From contig CAJXSL010000001.1 in NCBI GenBank assembly GCA_913060875.1, positions 640,464 through 704,463 on the forward strand: a stretch of 64,000 nucleotides of DNA, written 5' to 3'. Below the pieces are notes generated by a model. The model was not told where the DNA came from. It was given only the letters and a program-made list of their open reading frames with translations, and ran no database searches. Numbering within the stretch: position 1 is the stretch's first letter; every line of letters starts with the position of its first letter. Position numbers and translations under genes: made by a program. Of the stretch, positions 8,370-16,797 are shown piece by piece. The DNA is from an uncultured Desulfobacteraceae bacterium. GTDB taxonomy: Bacteria > Desulfobacterota > Desulfobacteria > Desulfobacterales > UBA5852.

Positions 8370-10277
8370 GTGAATAGACCGAAACGTATGATCCTCAATT
8401 TGCCCGAAAGACATCTCAGCAGTTATGCTTTGGCCGCGTTATTGGTGTTGACCTTGACCCTGACAGGGTGCGGCAACGGGGTCGAGCGGGCCGACGACAT
8501 GGCGGCAGCGGCGGAACCCTGCGGGACGCTGCCGCCGTATCCCCGGGAACCATTGCCGGAGGGCATCGAATGGCTGACCAATGCCAGCGACCCCGTCTTT
8601 GCCTCACCGGAGGCCGTTAAAGGGGGGACCCTGCACGAGGCCCTGCTGTCTTTTCCTCTGACCTTCCGTGTGGTGGGGCCGGACTCCAACTCCAGTTTCC
8701 GCGGAGCCATTCTGGGCAACCAGCTCGGCCTGATCGGCATCCACCCCAATACCGAGAACATCATTCCCGAACTGGCCACCCATTGGGCTTTCGGCGCCGA
8801 CAAAAAAACCATGTATTTCAGACTCGATCCGGAAGCCCGCTGGTCCGACGGGCATCCGGTGACGGCCGAGGATTTCGTTTACACCCTGGAGTTCATGCGC
8901 TCCAAGCATATCGTGGCCCCCTGGTACAACGATTATTACACCCGGGAGATCGAGCGGGTCATTGTCTATGACGATCACACCTTTGCCATCGTCGGAACCA
9001 AGGCCCAACCGGACCTGCATCTCAAAATCACCATCGGACCGACCCCCCGGCATTACTACTGCCAACTCGATGAAGATTTTGTGCGGCGCTACAACTGGAA
9101 AATCGCTCCCAATACCGGCCCCTATCAAATAACGGAATTCAAAAAGGGGCGCTATATTCTGTTTGAACGCAAAGCGGATTGGTGGGCCCGCCATCGGCGG
9201 TATTTCAAAAACCGCTACAACGTGGACAAGGTCCGCTACACGGTGATCCGGGATTTCAACCTGCAGTGGGAGTATTTCAAGAAAGCCAAACTGGACAGTT
9301 TTGCCCTGACCATGCCCAAATTCTGGCATTTCAAGAGTCGCACGCCGGTGGTGGACAAGGGCTATGTCCACCGGATGTGGTTTTTCAATGATACCCCCCA
9401 GTCGGCCCAGGGCCTCTGGCTCAATCAGGATCGGGAGATTTTCAAGGATCCGCGCCTGCGGTTTGCCTTTGCCCATGCCATGAACATCCAGCGGGTGATC
9501 GAGACCGTTCTCTACAACGATTATTTGCGTCTGGAGAGCGGTTACGTCGGCTACGGTAAATATTCCAACAACGATATCCGCACCCGTCGTTTCGACCTGG
9601 CCCGCGTGGACCAGCTTATGGGGGCGGCCGGTTGGCAGCGGGGGGGCGATGGCATCTGGGCGCGTGACGGTCAGCGCTATTCAGTGGAAGTCTCCTATAG
9701 CCGCGAAGAGCACACCCCCCGGCTGGTGGTCCTCAAGGAGGAAGCCCTCAAAGCCGGTATCGAGTTGCGTCTGCAACGGCTCGACCCGGCGGCCCAATAC
9801 AAAAAAGTCATGGAAAAACGTCATGACGTGGGCTGGCTGGGCTGGAGCACCGGCATGCGGCCCCATTTCTGGGAATTCTGGCATTCGGTCAATGCCCACC
9901 GTCCCCAGACCAACAATATCACCAATACCGACGATCCGGATCTGGACCGCCTGATCGACTGCTACCGGGATTCCTTGGACGAGAATGAACGGGTGGTCCT
10001 GGCCCTGGAGATTCAGGCGCGGGTGCATGAAACGGGTGCTTTCGTGCCCACTTTCATGGTCCCTTATTTCCGGGAAGCCTACTGGCGCTGGTGGCGGTTT
10101 CCGGATCCACCGGCCACCCGCTCGTCGGGCAGCCTGTTCGATCCCTTCAGCGCATCGACGGGGGGACTGTTCTGGTTCGACCCGCAACGGTATGAAGAAA
10201 CCCGGGAAGCCATGCGCAGGGGCGACATCTTCAAGCCTGTCACCCGTAAGGAAGAGACCTATAAGATGGGATCGTGA
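8370..10277 (+). CDS. Extracellular solute-binding lipoprotein, YejA-like (SBP family 5)
   Basis: A 635-residue binding protein of the oligopeptide/nickel (SBP_bac_5) family. A signal sequence ends in the lipobox L-T-G-C34, so the mature protein should be lipid-anchored. The text EAVKGGTLHEA and the pattern WSDGHPVTAEDFVYTLEFM are family hallmarks; the former is typical of YejA-type proteins that bind longer peptides. A GTG start at 8370 is used here; an ATG at 8388 would leave the signal sequence intact and neither has a strong Shine-Dalgarno. It sits between the permeases and the ATPases. In YejA systems the ligands are peptides, including microcin C; the ligand here is unknown. Confidence 0.88.
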   Translation: MNRPKRMILNLPERHLSSYALAALLVLTLTLTGCGNGVERADDMAAAAEPCGTLPPYPREPLPEGIEWLTNASDPVFASPEAVKGGTLHEALLSFPLTFRVVGPDSNSSFRGAILGNQLGLIGIHPNTENIIPELATHWAFGADKKTMYFRLDPEARWSDGHPVTAEDFVYTLEFMRSKHIVAPWYNDYYTREIERVIVYDDHTFAIVGTKAQPDLHLKITIGPTPRHYYCQLDEDFVRRYNWKIAPNTGPYQITEFKKGRYILFERKADWWARHRRYFKNRYNVDKVRYTVIRDFNLQWEYFKKAKLDSFALTMPKFWHFKSRTPVVDKGYVHRMWFFNDTPQSAQGLWLNQDREIFKDPRLRFAFAHAMNIQRVIETVLYNDYLRLESGYVGYGKYSNNDIRTRRFDLARVDQLMGAAGWQRGGDGIWARDGQRYSVEVSYSREEHTPRLVVLKEEALKAGIELRLQRLDPAAQYKKVMEKRHDVGWLGWSTGMRPHFWEFWHSVNAHRPQTNNITNTDDPDLDRLIDCYRDSLDENERVVLALEIQARVHETGAFVPTFMVPYFREAYWRWWRFPDPPATRSSGSLFDPFSASTGGLFWFDPQRYEETREAMRRGDIFKPVTRKEETYKMGS

Positions 10278-10335
10278 AAATTGTTGCGAACGATACTTTG
10301 TCATCTGTTAAGATTTTCGGAAGCGAGCGGCACTA

Positions 10336-11361
10336 TTGAATGATGTGATTTTAAATGTAGAAAACCTAACCACCGCATTTGACACGGAAGAAGGACAGCT
10401 CCGAGCCGTGGACGATGTGAGTTTCTTCCTGCGGAAGGGGCGCAACCTCGGCATCGTGGGGGAGTCCGGCTGCGGCAAGAGCGTTACCGCCCTGTCCATC
10501 ATGCGCCTTCTGCCTAAACCGGCCGGTAATATTCTAAGCGGTAAAATTGACTTCAAGGGAACGGAAATTATCTCCCTGCCGGCCGGGGACATGCATGCTA
10601 TTCGCGGCAACCAGATCGCCATGATCTTCCAGGAGCCCATGACAGCCCTCAACCCGGTGCACACCATCGGACGACAGGTGGGTGAGATTTTTAGCCTGCA
10701 TTTTCCTGAGATGAACGACAGCGACATTCGCAAGGCCTCCCTGGAGATGCTCAAGAAGGTCGGGATTCCCGAGCCCCTCAAGCGGATGACCGAATACCCC
10801 CACCAGATTTCGGGCGGCATGCGGCAGCGGGTCATGATTGCCATGGCCCTGGCCTGCCGGCCCGACATCCTGATCGCCGATGAGCCCACCACCGCCCTGG
10901 ACGTGACCATTCAGGCCCAGATTCTGAACCTGATCCGGGATCTCCAGGCGGAAACCGGCATGTCGGTGATATTTATCACCCACGACCTGGGGGTAATTGC
11001 CGAACTCTGTGACGAGGTCGTGGTCATGTATGCCGGCCAGGTGGTGGAAACCGCTCCCATCCGGGAACTGTTTCACAATCCCCGTCACCCCTATACGCGC
11101 GGACTTTTGACATCGATACCGACCCTGGATTCGGCGCACAAGAAACCCCTGAAGGTTATCCACGGCGTGGTGCCGTCCCTGGATGATCTTCCGGCCGGTT
11201 GTCGGTTTGAAAATCGCTGCCCGCATGCCCGCGAAATCTGCTCGACCGCACCGCCGCCGCTCGTGGACATCAATCCGAACCATGCCGCCGGCTGTTATTT
11301 TGCCAAAGACCTCACGCCCTGGAAGCCGGTCAACACCGGTTCGGGGGACAACAATGGCTGA
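10336..11361 (+). CDS. Oligopeptide ABC transporter ATP-binding protein (OppD/DppD type)
   Basis: A 341-residue ATPase with Walker A GESGCGKS at residues 42-49, signature SGGMRQRV, Walker B ILIADEP and the OppD-type C-terminal extension with spaced cysteines (GCRFENRCPHAREIC), which in this family may bind an iron-sulfur cluster. The start is a TTG at 10336, placed after GGAAGCGAG; a GTG three codons later is possible. It overlaps the following ATPase by eight bases. In E. coli YejF a single protein holds both ATPase halves; here they are two genes. Confidence 0.88.
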   Translation: MNDVILNVENLTTAFDTEEGQLRAVDDVSFFLRKGRNLGIVGESGCGKSVTALSIMRLLPKPAGNILSGKIDFKGTEIISLPAGDMHAIRGNQIAMIFQEPMTALNPVHTIGRQVGEIFSLHFPEMNDSDIRKASLEMLKKVGIPEPLKRMTEYPHQISGGMRQRVMIAMALACRPDILIADEPTTALDVTIQAQILNLIRDLQAETGMSVIFITHDLGVIAELCDEVVVMYAGQVVETAPIRELFHNPRHPYTRGLLTSIPTLDSAHKKPLKVIHGVVPSLDDLPAGCRFENRCPHAREICSTAPPPLVDINPNHAAGCYFAKDLTPWKPVNTGSGDNNG

Positions 11362-12367
11362 GATGGACACCATGACCCAACCGCTGCTGACGGTCGAAGA
11401 TCTCAAAATGTATTTTCCGGTTTACGGCGGGGTGATGCGCCGACGGGTCGCCCAGGTGTATGCGGTGGACGGGGTCTCGTTTACCATTCCGGCCGGTCGG
11501 ACCCTGGGGCTGGTGGGCGAATCCGGCTGCGGCAAGACCACCGTGGGACGCACGATTCTGAGACTGTACCGGCCCACCAGCGGCCGGGTATCCTTCGACG
11601 GCCACAATATCATGACGCTGGACCGGGGCGCCCTGCAGGAACTCCGGCGCGACATGCAGATCATTTTCCAGGATCCTTTCGAATCGCTCAACGGCCGGCA
11701 TACGATACAGGAAATTCTGGAAGAGCCTTTCCGTATCCATGGCATCGGATCATCGGCGGATCGCCAGAAGCGGGTGCCGCAACTCCTCGAGCGGGTGGGG
11801 CTGTCCCGCAATACCCTGACGCGGTTTCCCCATGAATTCAGCGGCGGTCAACGCCAGCGCATCGGCATTGCCCGGGCCATTGCCCTGGAGCCGCGCCTGG
11901 TGGTCTGTGACGAGCCGGTTTCGGCCCTGGATGTTTCCATCCAATCCCAGATCATCAACCTTCTACTGGAACTGCAGCGGGGCATGGGGCTGAGCTACCT
12001 TTTCATCGCCCACGATCTGGCCGTGGTGAAACATATTTCCGATCGCATCGCGGTCATGTACCTGGGCCGTATCGTGGAGTATGCCGATGCGGCAACCCTC
12101 TATGCCTGCCCCCGGCATCCCTATACCCGGGCCCTGATTGCGGCCATACCGGTTCCGGACCCGGATGCCCGCAAAGACCAGCCCGTTCTGGCAGGCGACG
12201 TCCCCTCGCCCATGAATCCTCCCAGCGGCTGTCATTTCCGCACCCGCTGCCCCTATGCCGTCGAACGCTGTCGAAACGAAACCCCGGGCCTGCGCCCCGT
12301 GCCGAACGGACCGGACGAACAGCACCTGGCAGCGTGTCACCGGCTGGAAGAGATCGGGGCTTCCTGA
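11354..12367 (+). CDS. Oligopeptide ABC transporter ATP-binding protein (OppF/DppF type)
   Basis: A 337-residue ATPase with Walker A GESGCGKT at 55-62, signature FSGGQRQRIGIARA, Walker B LVVCDEP and the C-terminal cysteine-bearing segment GCHFRTRCPYAVERC. The ATG at 11354, inside the end of the preceding ATPase gene, is the natural start because the upstream in-frame extension is a shadow of that gene. It is the last gene of the transporter run. No T-rich terminator hairpin is clear directly downstream. Confidence 0.88.
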   Translation: MAEMDTMTQPLLTVEDLKMYFPVYGGVMRRRVAQVYAVDGVSFTIPAGRTLGLVGESGCGKTTVGRTILRLYRPTSGRVSFDGHNIMTLDRGALQELRRDMQIIFQDPFESLNGRHTIQEILEEPFRIHGIGSSADRQKRVPQLLERVGLSRNTLTRFPHEFSGGQRQRIGIARAIALEPRLVVCDEPVSALDVSIQSQIINLLLELQRGMGLSYLFIAHDLAVVKHISDRIAVMYLGRIVEYADAATLYACPRHPYTRALIAAIPVPDPDARKDQPVLAGDVPSPMNPPSGCHFRTRCPYAVERCRNETPGLRPVPNGPDEQHLAACHRLEEIGAS

Positions 12368-12440
12368 CGGTGCCTGGGATAGTGGGGGGGACACGTGTTT
12401 GGCGTTGCCCGCTGCTATCGGATCCGCAAAGGATTCCCCG

Positions 12441-12475
12441 GCGTTGGGAGCGTAAAACGTGTGCCCAACGTTGGG
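12441..12475. repeat. Palindrome upstream of the channel gene
   Basis: The perfect palindrome CCCAACGTTGGG (12464-12475) is preceded by a direct half copy GCGTTGGG at 12441-12448, giving three half-sites in 35 bases. It lies in the 195-base spacer between the transporter operon and the GluR0-like gene. It could be an operator or part of a hairpin that ends the operon; there is no T-run. Confidence 0.4.
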
Positions 12476-12562
12476 CGCGGCTTGCCGATGGCGTCGCCGT
12501 AATAGTCAGGAGCGTGGCTTGAATCAGCGTTCAATGCCCTAAGCGGATAAGGAAAATCAACC

Positions 12563-13678
12563 ATGCGTTTTAAACGAAATATTGCCGTCATTGGTTTTTT
12601 CGCTTTGGCGCTGCTTATTTCCGGAAGGACGTTGCCAGCCGCCGAGGCCATCTCCCCACCCAACGGGCGCTCATCCCAGGACAAACTTGCGGTTGCCGTC
12701 ATGCACCTTCCGCCCTTCCTCATGAAAGGGGAGGGCACGTCGTGGGAAGGGCTCAGCCTGGAACTCTGGCAAATCATCGCCCGTGAGATCGGCGTTGATT
12801 ACGCATTGAAGGAATACACATCGGTTGAGACCGTCCGGGATGACATCATCGCCGGCCGGGTCGATATCATCCCTGGATTGGCCGTCACCGAAGGGCATGA
12901 GCGCATCCTGGATTTCAGCCACCAGTATCTCCGTTCGGGATTGGCCATCGCGGTGCCGGCGACCGAAAGCACTCCCCGCCTGCTTCGTTTCACCCGGCAC
13001 CTGTTATCGCCTGACCTCCTGCTGGTCATGGGGGGGATGCTGCTGCTGTCGCTGTTGGCCGGTCTGGTGATATGGTTGGCGGAAGGACGCCGCAACCGTG
13101 ATTTTGGCGGCGGGCCGGTCAAGGGGACCGGGCATGGATTCTGGTGGGCGGTCGTCACCCTGACCACGGTAGGCTACGGCGACAAGGCACCTCAAACCAT
13201 TACCGGCCGTCTTGCGGCGATCACCTGGATGTTTGCTTCCATTTTCTTGATTGCCAGTTTTACGGGGGCTATCACGGCCACCATGACGGTCGGCTCGCTT
13301 GAGGGCAAGATACGTGGCCTCGCGGATTTGCCGGGTGTACGCGTGGGGGCTTTGTCCCGGTCGGTAGGGAAGTCCTTTCTGAATGCGAAGGGGATCAGCG
13401 TCCAACCCTTTGAAAATGTGCAGGAAGGATTGTCCGCCCTTGCCGAGGAGAAGCTCGATGCCTTTGTTCTCAATGAAGCCATACTGAAGTACATGGCCGA
13501 AAATGCCTACAAGGGCGATATCGTTGTCTTGCCGGAGACATTCGACCATTATTTCGTGGGAATGGCCATGCCGACCAACAGCATCTGGAAAGAAAACATC
13601 AACATTGCGCTTCTGGATGTCATCGGCCGCGATGAATGGGCCGAGACCGTGTCGCATTATTTGGGGGTGCGACCATGA
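12563..13678 (+). CDS. GluR0-like ligand-gated potassium channel
   Basis: A 371-residue protein with a signal peptide (1-27), then a periplasmic-binding-protein lobe (about 40-145, family 3 style, with SVETVRDDIIAGRVDI), a transmembrane helix (152-174), a pore loop with the potassium selectivity filter T-V-G-Y-G-D (202-207), a second helix (about 215-238) and the second half of the binding protein fold (about 243-371). This lobe-pore-lobe order is the plan of prokaryotic ionotropic glutamate receptors such as GluR0. The ligand is probably an amino acid, by family. It has its own spacing from the upstream transporter genes and a start after AAGCGGATAAGG. Confidence 0.9.
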   Translation: MRFKRNIAVIGFFALALLISGRTLPAAEAISPPNGRSSQDKLAVAVMHLPPFLMKGEGTSWEGLSLELWQIIAREIGVDYALKEYTSVETVRDDIIAGRVDIIPGLAVTEGHERILDFSHQYLRSGLAIAVPATESTPRLLRFTRHLLSPDLLLVMGGMLLLSLLAGLVIWLAEGRRNRDFGGGPVKGTGHGFWWAVVTLTTVGYGDKAPQTITGRLAAITWMFASIFLIASFTGAITATMTVGSLEGKIRGLADLPGVRVGALSRSVGKSFLNAKGISVQPFENVQEGLSALAEEKLDAFVLNEAILKYMAENAYKGDIVVLPETFDHYFVGMAMPTNSIWKENINIALLDVIGRDEWAETVSHYLGVRP

Positions 13679-14270
13679 GGGGGACTGGACCGTATGCCGC
13701 GGATTCAATCATCCCTAAAATGGATTGACGTTTATGGCGGCCCTTTGCCGCCGAATAGGGCTTGCGACGGTGCCCTTGCCGAGCAGGGGCTATAGGGCCG
13801 TAATGGACATTGATGAGCGTGGACCACGCCCGCAATGCTGACCCTTTAAACAATCCACGGTCAGGTTGCGCCACAGACGCTCTGCGAGACCCCCTCACTG
13901 CTTTATCCCACCGCAACACAGGGCCTGATAATTCCCGCCCCTTCAAAAGATGCAACCCGGTCGCGGAATTCGATTTCTTTGCTTTTCCATAAAGCGGAAT
14001 AGAGTGCATTGATATTCATGTTGGATCATGGCCTTCGGAATATTCTCACGGCGTACCAAACTAACTGAAAATGAATATGTTATCGTCTTTTTTTATTCCA
14101 GGCAGACGCCTGGTAGGGGAGTGAATAATTATTCATTCTGTTAAATATGCTTCCAATGCAACTCGAAATAGACTGCCAAGCGGTATGAAATCAGAAAATA
14201 TCAATTTAACATTTTGAATATATTAGCTATTTATTTTTTTTAGGTAAAAGCTAATAAATAATTTTTTATC
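13679..14270. other. Long intergenic region without a supported gene
   Basis: About 590 bases between the channel gene and the fad promoter. No frame with plausible codon use and a ribosome binding site is seen on either strand. The right part (from about 14040) becomes AT-rich. The perfect 14-base palindrome TGAATAATTATTCA at 14122-14135 is the only clear structured item and is listed separately. Confidence 0.5.
14122..14135. promoter_or_regulatory. AT-rich palindrome, possible FadR/TetR-type operator
   Basis: TGAATAATTATTCA is a perfect 14-base palindrome about 220 bases upstream of the fatty-acid oxidation genes. The half-site TGAAT-ATTCA matches the half-site in the second palindrome at 14303-14318, so both could bind one dimeric repressor. 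Family knowledge: TetR-type FadR proteins recognise AATGA-TCATT-like palindromes. The regulator is not encoded in the window. Confidence 0.4.
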
Positions 14271-14318
14271 TTGACAGATGGGAGCAAGATCGATACTTAC
14301 GAATGAATACCCATTCAT
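14271..14318 (+). promoter_or_regulatory. fad promoter with overlapping FadR-like palindrome
   Basis: TTGACA at 14271-14276 is followed after 17 bases by TACTTA (14294-14299), a possible sigma-70 pair with a weak -10 box. Immediately downstream is the inverted repeat ATGAAT-ACCC-ATTCAT (14303-14318), at the expected transcription start, where a bound repressor would block initiation. The half-sites resemble operators of TetR-family fatty-acid regulators (FadR of Bacillus, PsrA-like). Acyl-CoA-responsive control of the fad pair is an inference. Confidence 0.5.
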
Positions 14319-14352
14319 AATGTATTTCCTTAATACTTAAGGGGAGGTAAAC

Positions 14353-16758
14353 ATGGTGCGAAAGATTAGAAAGGCAGCGGTCATTGGTTCCGGTGTCATG
14401 GGTGGCGGTATTGCCGCGCTGCTGGCCAGTGCAGGAATCAAGACGCTGATGTTGGACATCGTTCCCTTCGATCTGACCGAAGAGGAAAAAAAGGATCCTG
14501 TTGCCCGTAACCGGATGGTCAAGGCGGGTTACGACAACTTGCTGACCATTCAGCCTGCTTTGCTGATGCAGAAAAAGGACATTGGCCTGATCAGCATCGG
14601 CAATCTCGAAGACGATTTCGATCAACTGGCCGACTGCGACTGGATCGTGGAAGTGGTGGTGGAAAACCTGAAAATCAAACAGGAACTTTTCGCCCGTATC
14701 GACAAGGTGCGCAAGCCTGGAACGGTTGTCTCTTCCAATACGTCGGGTATTCCGCTCAAGGCCATGTCGGAAGGGTTGAGCGAGGGGTTCCGCAAACATT
14801 TTCTGGGCACCCATTTCTTCAACCCGGTGCGCTACATGCACCTGTTGGAAATCATCCCCGGCGAGGAAACGGATAACGATATCCTGGACTTCATGGCGGA
14901 TTTTGGCGAACGCATTCTGGGCAAGGGGATCGTTTGGGCCAAAGATACCCCCAATTTCGTGGGCAACCGTATCGGGGTTCAGGGCATGGTTAAATCCATG
15001 CAGCTGATGGTGGAAGACGGGCTGAGCATTCAGGAAGTGGACGCGCTCTTCGGTCCGGCCATGGGACGGCCCAAAACGGCCATGTTCAAGACCTCCGACC
15101 TCGTGGGTCTCGATACCATGGGGCATGTTGCCCGTAACAGCTACGATTTGATCGCGGATGAAGAAGAGAAAAAGGACTTCGTGGTCCCGGATTTCGTGAC
15201 CCAGATGATCGAAAAGAAGCTCCTGGGCAAGAAAACCCAGGCCGGTTTCTACAAAACCGACCTGACGCCGGAATGGAAAAAAGTCCGCAAGGTCATCAAC
15301 CCCCAGACGCTGGAGTATGAAGACTGGCAGAAAGTCGATTTCCCCTGTCTGCAGGCGGCCAAGAAAGCCAAGAGCCTGCCTGAAAAGCTCAAAGCCATCG
15401 TCTACGGCGACGACAAGGGCGCTCGCTTTGCCTGGAAGGCCGTGGCCGACCAACTGATTTATTCCGCCAACCGGATCCCGGAAATTTCCGACACGGTGGT
15501 CGAAATCGACAATGCCATGAAGTGGGGCTACAACTTTGAAATGGGGCCCTTCGAGACTTGGGACGCCATCGGGGTCAAAGAATCCGTGGCCAAGATGGAA
15601 GCTGACGGCATGGCCGTACCGGCCAAAGTCAAAGACATGCTGGCCGCCGGTGTCGAGACCTTTTACAAGACCGAAGACGGCAAGCTTTCCTTCTACGATT
15701 TTGACACCAAGGCCTACAAGGAAGTTACTGTCAGCGAAAGCAATATTTCCCTGGCCGCCCTCAAAGGTTCCGGCAAACTGGTCAAAACCTGTGATTCCGC
15801 CTCTCTGGTGGATCTGGGCGACGGCGTGTTCTGCTGTGAATTCCACACCAAGATGAATGCCCTCAACGCCGAGATCATCCAGTTCATGGACGAGGCCATG
15901 GACTATGTGGATGAGAACGGTGTGGGTATGGTGATCGGCAACCAGGCCGGCGGCATGCCGGGTGCGTTTTCGGCTGGCGCCGATCTCAAACAGGTCGGCG
16001 AGGCTGTCAAGACCAACCGCCTGGACGAGGTGGAGGACATGATCAAGGCTCTCCACGCCGTTGTTCAGAAAGAAACCTTCTGCCCGTTCCCTGTCGTGGC
16101 AGCGCCTTTCGGTATGGCCCTGGGCGGGGGATGTGAGGTTTGTCTGGCGGCCGATCGCATCGTGGCCCATTCCGAACTCTACATGGGATTGGTGGAGATC
16201 GGGGTCGGTCTGCTTCCGGGCGGCGGCGGTTGCAAGAACCTCTGGAAAAAAGCGGTCAATTCCATTCCGCCGCATGTCAAGGATGCCGATCTGGCCAAGT
16301 TCTTCATCCCAACGTTCATGAACATCGCAACCGCCAAGGTTTCCATGTCCGCAGCCCAGGCGCGGGCCGCCGGATTCCTGGGACCCCAGGACCGCATCGT
16401 CTTCAACCGCGACCTGCTCATTGGCGAAGCCAAGAAAGAGGTCCTGCGCATGGCGGATGCCGGCTATGCGCCCCCGCCGAAGAAGAAATTGAAAGTCCTC
16501 GGTGCCGCGGCCGAAGGCATGGTGAACGGCGAACTGTTCAACATGCAGAGTGCCGGTTACGTCTCGGAATACGACGTTTTTCTGGCACGGCGGATCGCCA
16601 CGGTGGTGGGCGGCGGGGATGTCCGCACCAACAGTGCAATCGACGAAGAGGTCATTCTCAATCTCGAACGCGAGGCCTTCATCGATTTCCTGAAACAAGA
16701 AAAAACGCTGGCCCGCATCGAGCACATGCTGAAAACGGGCAAACCTTTGCGTAATTAA
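14353..16758 (+). CDS. fadN: 3-hydroxyacyl-CoA dehydrogenase / enoyl-CoA hydratase (FadN-type)
   Basis: An 801-residue bifunctional beta-oxidation enzyme. The dehydrogenase half comes first: a Rossmann NAD motif G-S-G-V-M-G at 12-17, then SSNTSGIPL and the GTHFFNPVRYMHLLE motif. The hydratase/isomerase half is C-terminal (about 490-680), with the oxyanion-hole patterns AFSAGADLKQ and FGMALGGGCE and the acidic segment YMGLVEIGVGLLPGGGG. This order is that of Bacillus FadN and opposite to E. coli FadB. It converts enoyl-CoA via hydroxyacyl-CoA to ketoacyl-CoA in the cytoplasm and hands on to the thiolase encoded 39 bases downstream. The Shine-Dalgarno is GGGGAGG. Confidence 0.92.
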   Translation: MVRKIRKAAVIGSGVMGGGIAALLASAGIKTLMLDIVPFDLTEEEKKDPVARNRMVKAGYDNLLTIQPALLMQKKDIGLISIGNLEDDFDQLADCDWIVEVVVENLKIKQELFARIDKVRKPGTVVSSNTSGIPLKAMSEGLSEGFRKHFLGTHFFNPVRYMHLLEIIPGEETDNDILDFMADFGERILGKGIVWAKDTPNFVGNRIGVQGMVKSMQLMVEDGLSIQEVDALFGPAMGRPKTAMFKTSDLVGLDTMGHVARNSYDLIADEEEKKDFVVPDFVTQMIEKKLLGKKTQAGFYKTDLTPEWKKVRKVINPQTLEYEDWQKVDFPCLQAAKKAKSLPEKLKAIVYGDDKGARFAWKAVADQLIYSANRIPEISDTVVEIDNAMKWGYNFEMGPFETWDAIGVKESVAKMEADGMAVPAKVKDMLAAGVETFYKTEDGKLSFYDFDTKAYKEVTVSESNISLAALKGSGKLVKTCDSASLVDLGDGVFCCEFHTKMNALNAEIIQFMDEAMDYVDENGVGMVIGNQAGGMPGAFSAGADLKQVGEAVKTNRLDEVEDMIKALHAVVQKETFCPFPVVAAPFGMALGGGCEVCLAADRIVAHSELYMGLVEIGVGLLPGGGGCKNLWKKAVNSIPPHVKDADLAKFFIPTFMNIATAKVSMSAAQARAAGFLGPQDRIVFNRDLLIGEAKKEVLRMADAGYAPPPKKKLKVLGAAAEGMVNGELFNMQSAGYVSEYDVFLARRIATVVGGGDVRTNSAIDEEVILNLEREAFIDFLKQEKTLARIEHMLKTGKPLRN

Positions 16759-16797
16759 TCCGGCAACCCGGACGTTTCATCCAAGGAGGAATCAATC

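Noticed and set aside
14353-16758. E. coli-type FadB
   Set aside because: The dehydrogenase domain precedes the hydratase domain, which is the FadN order.
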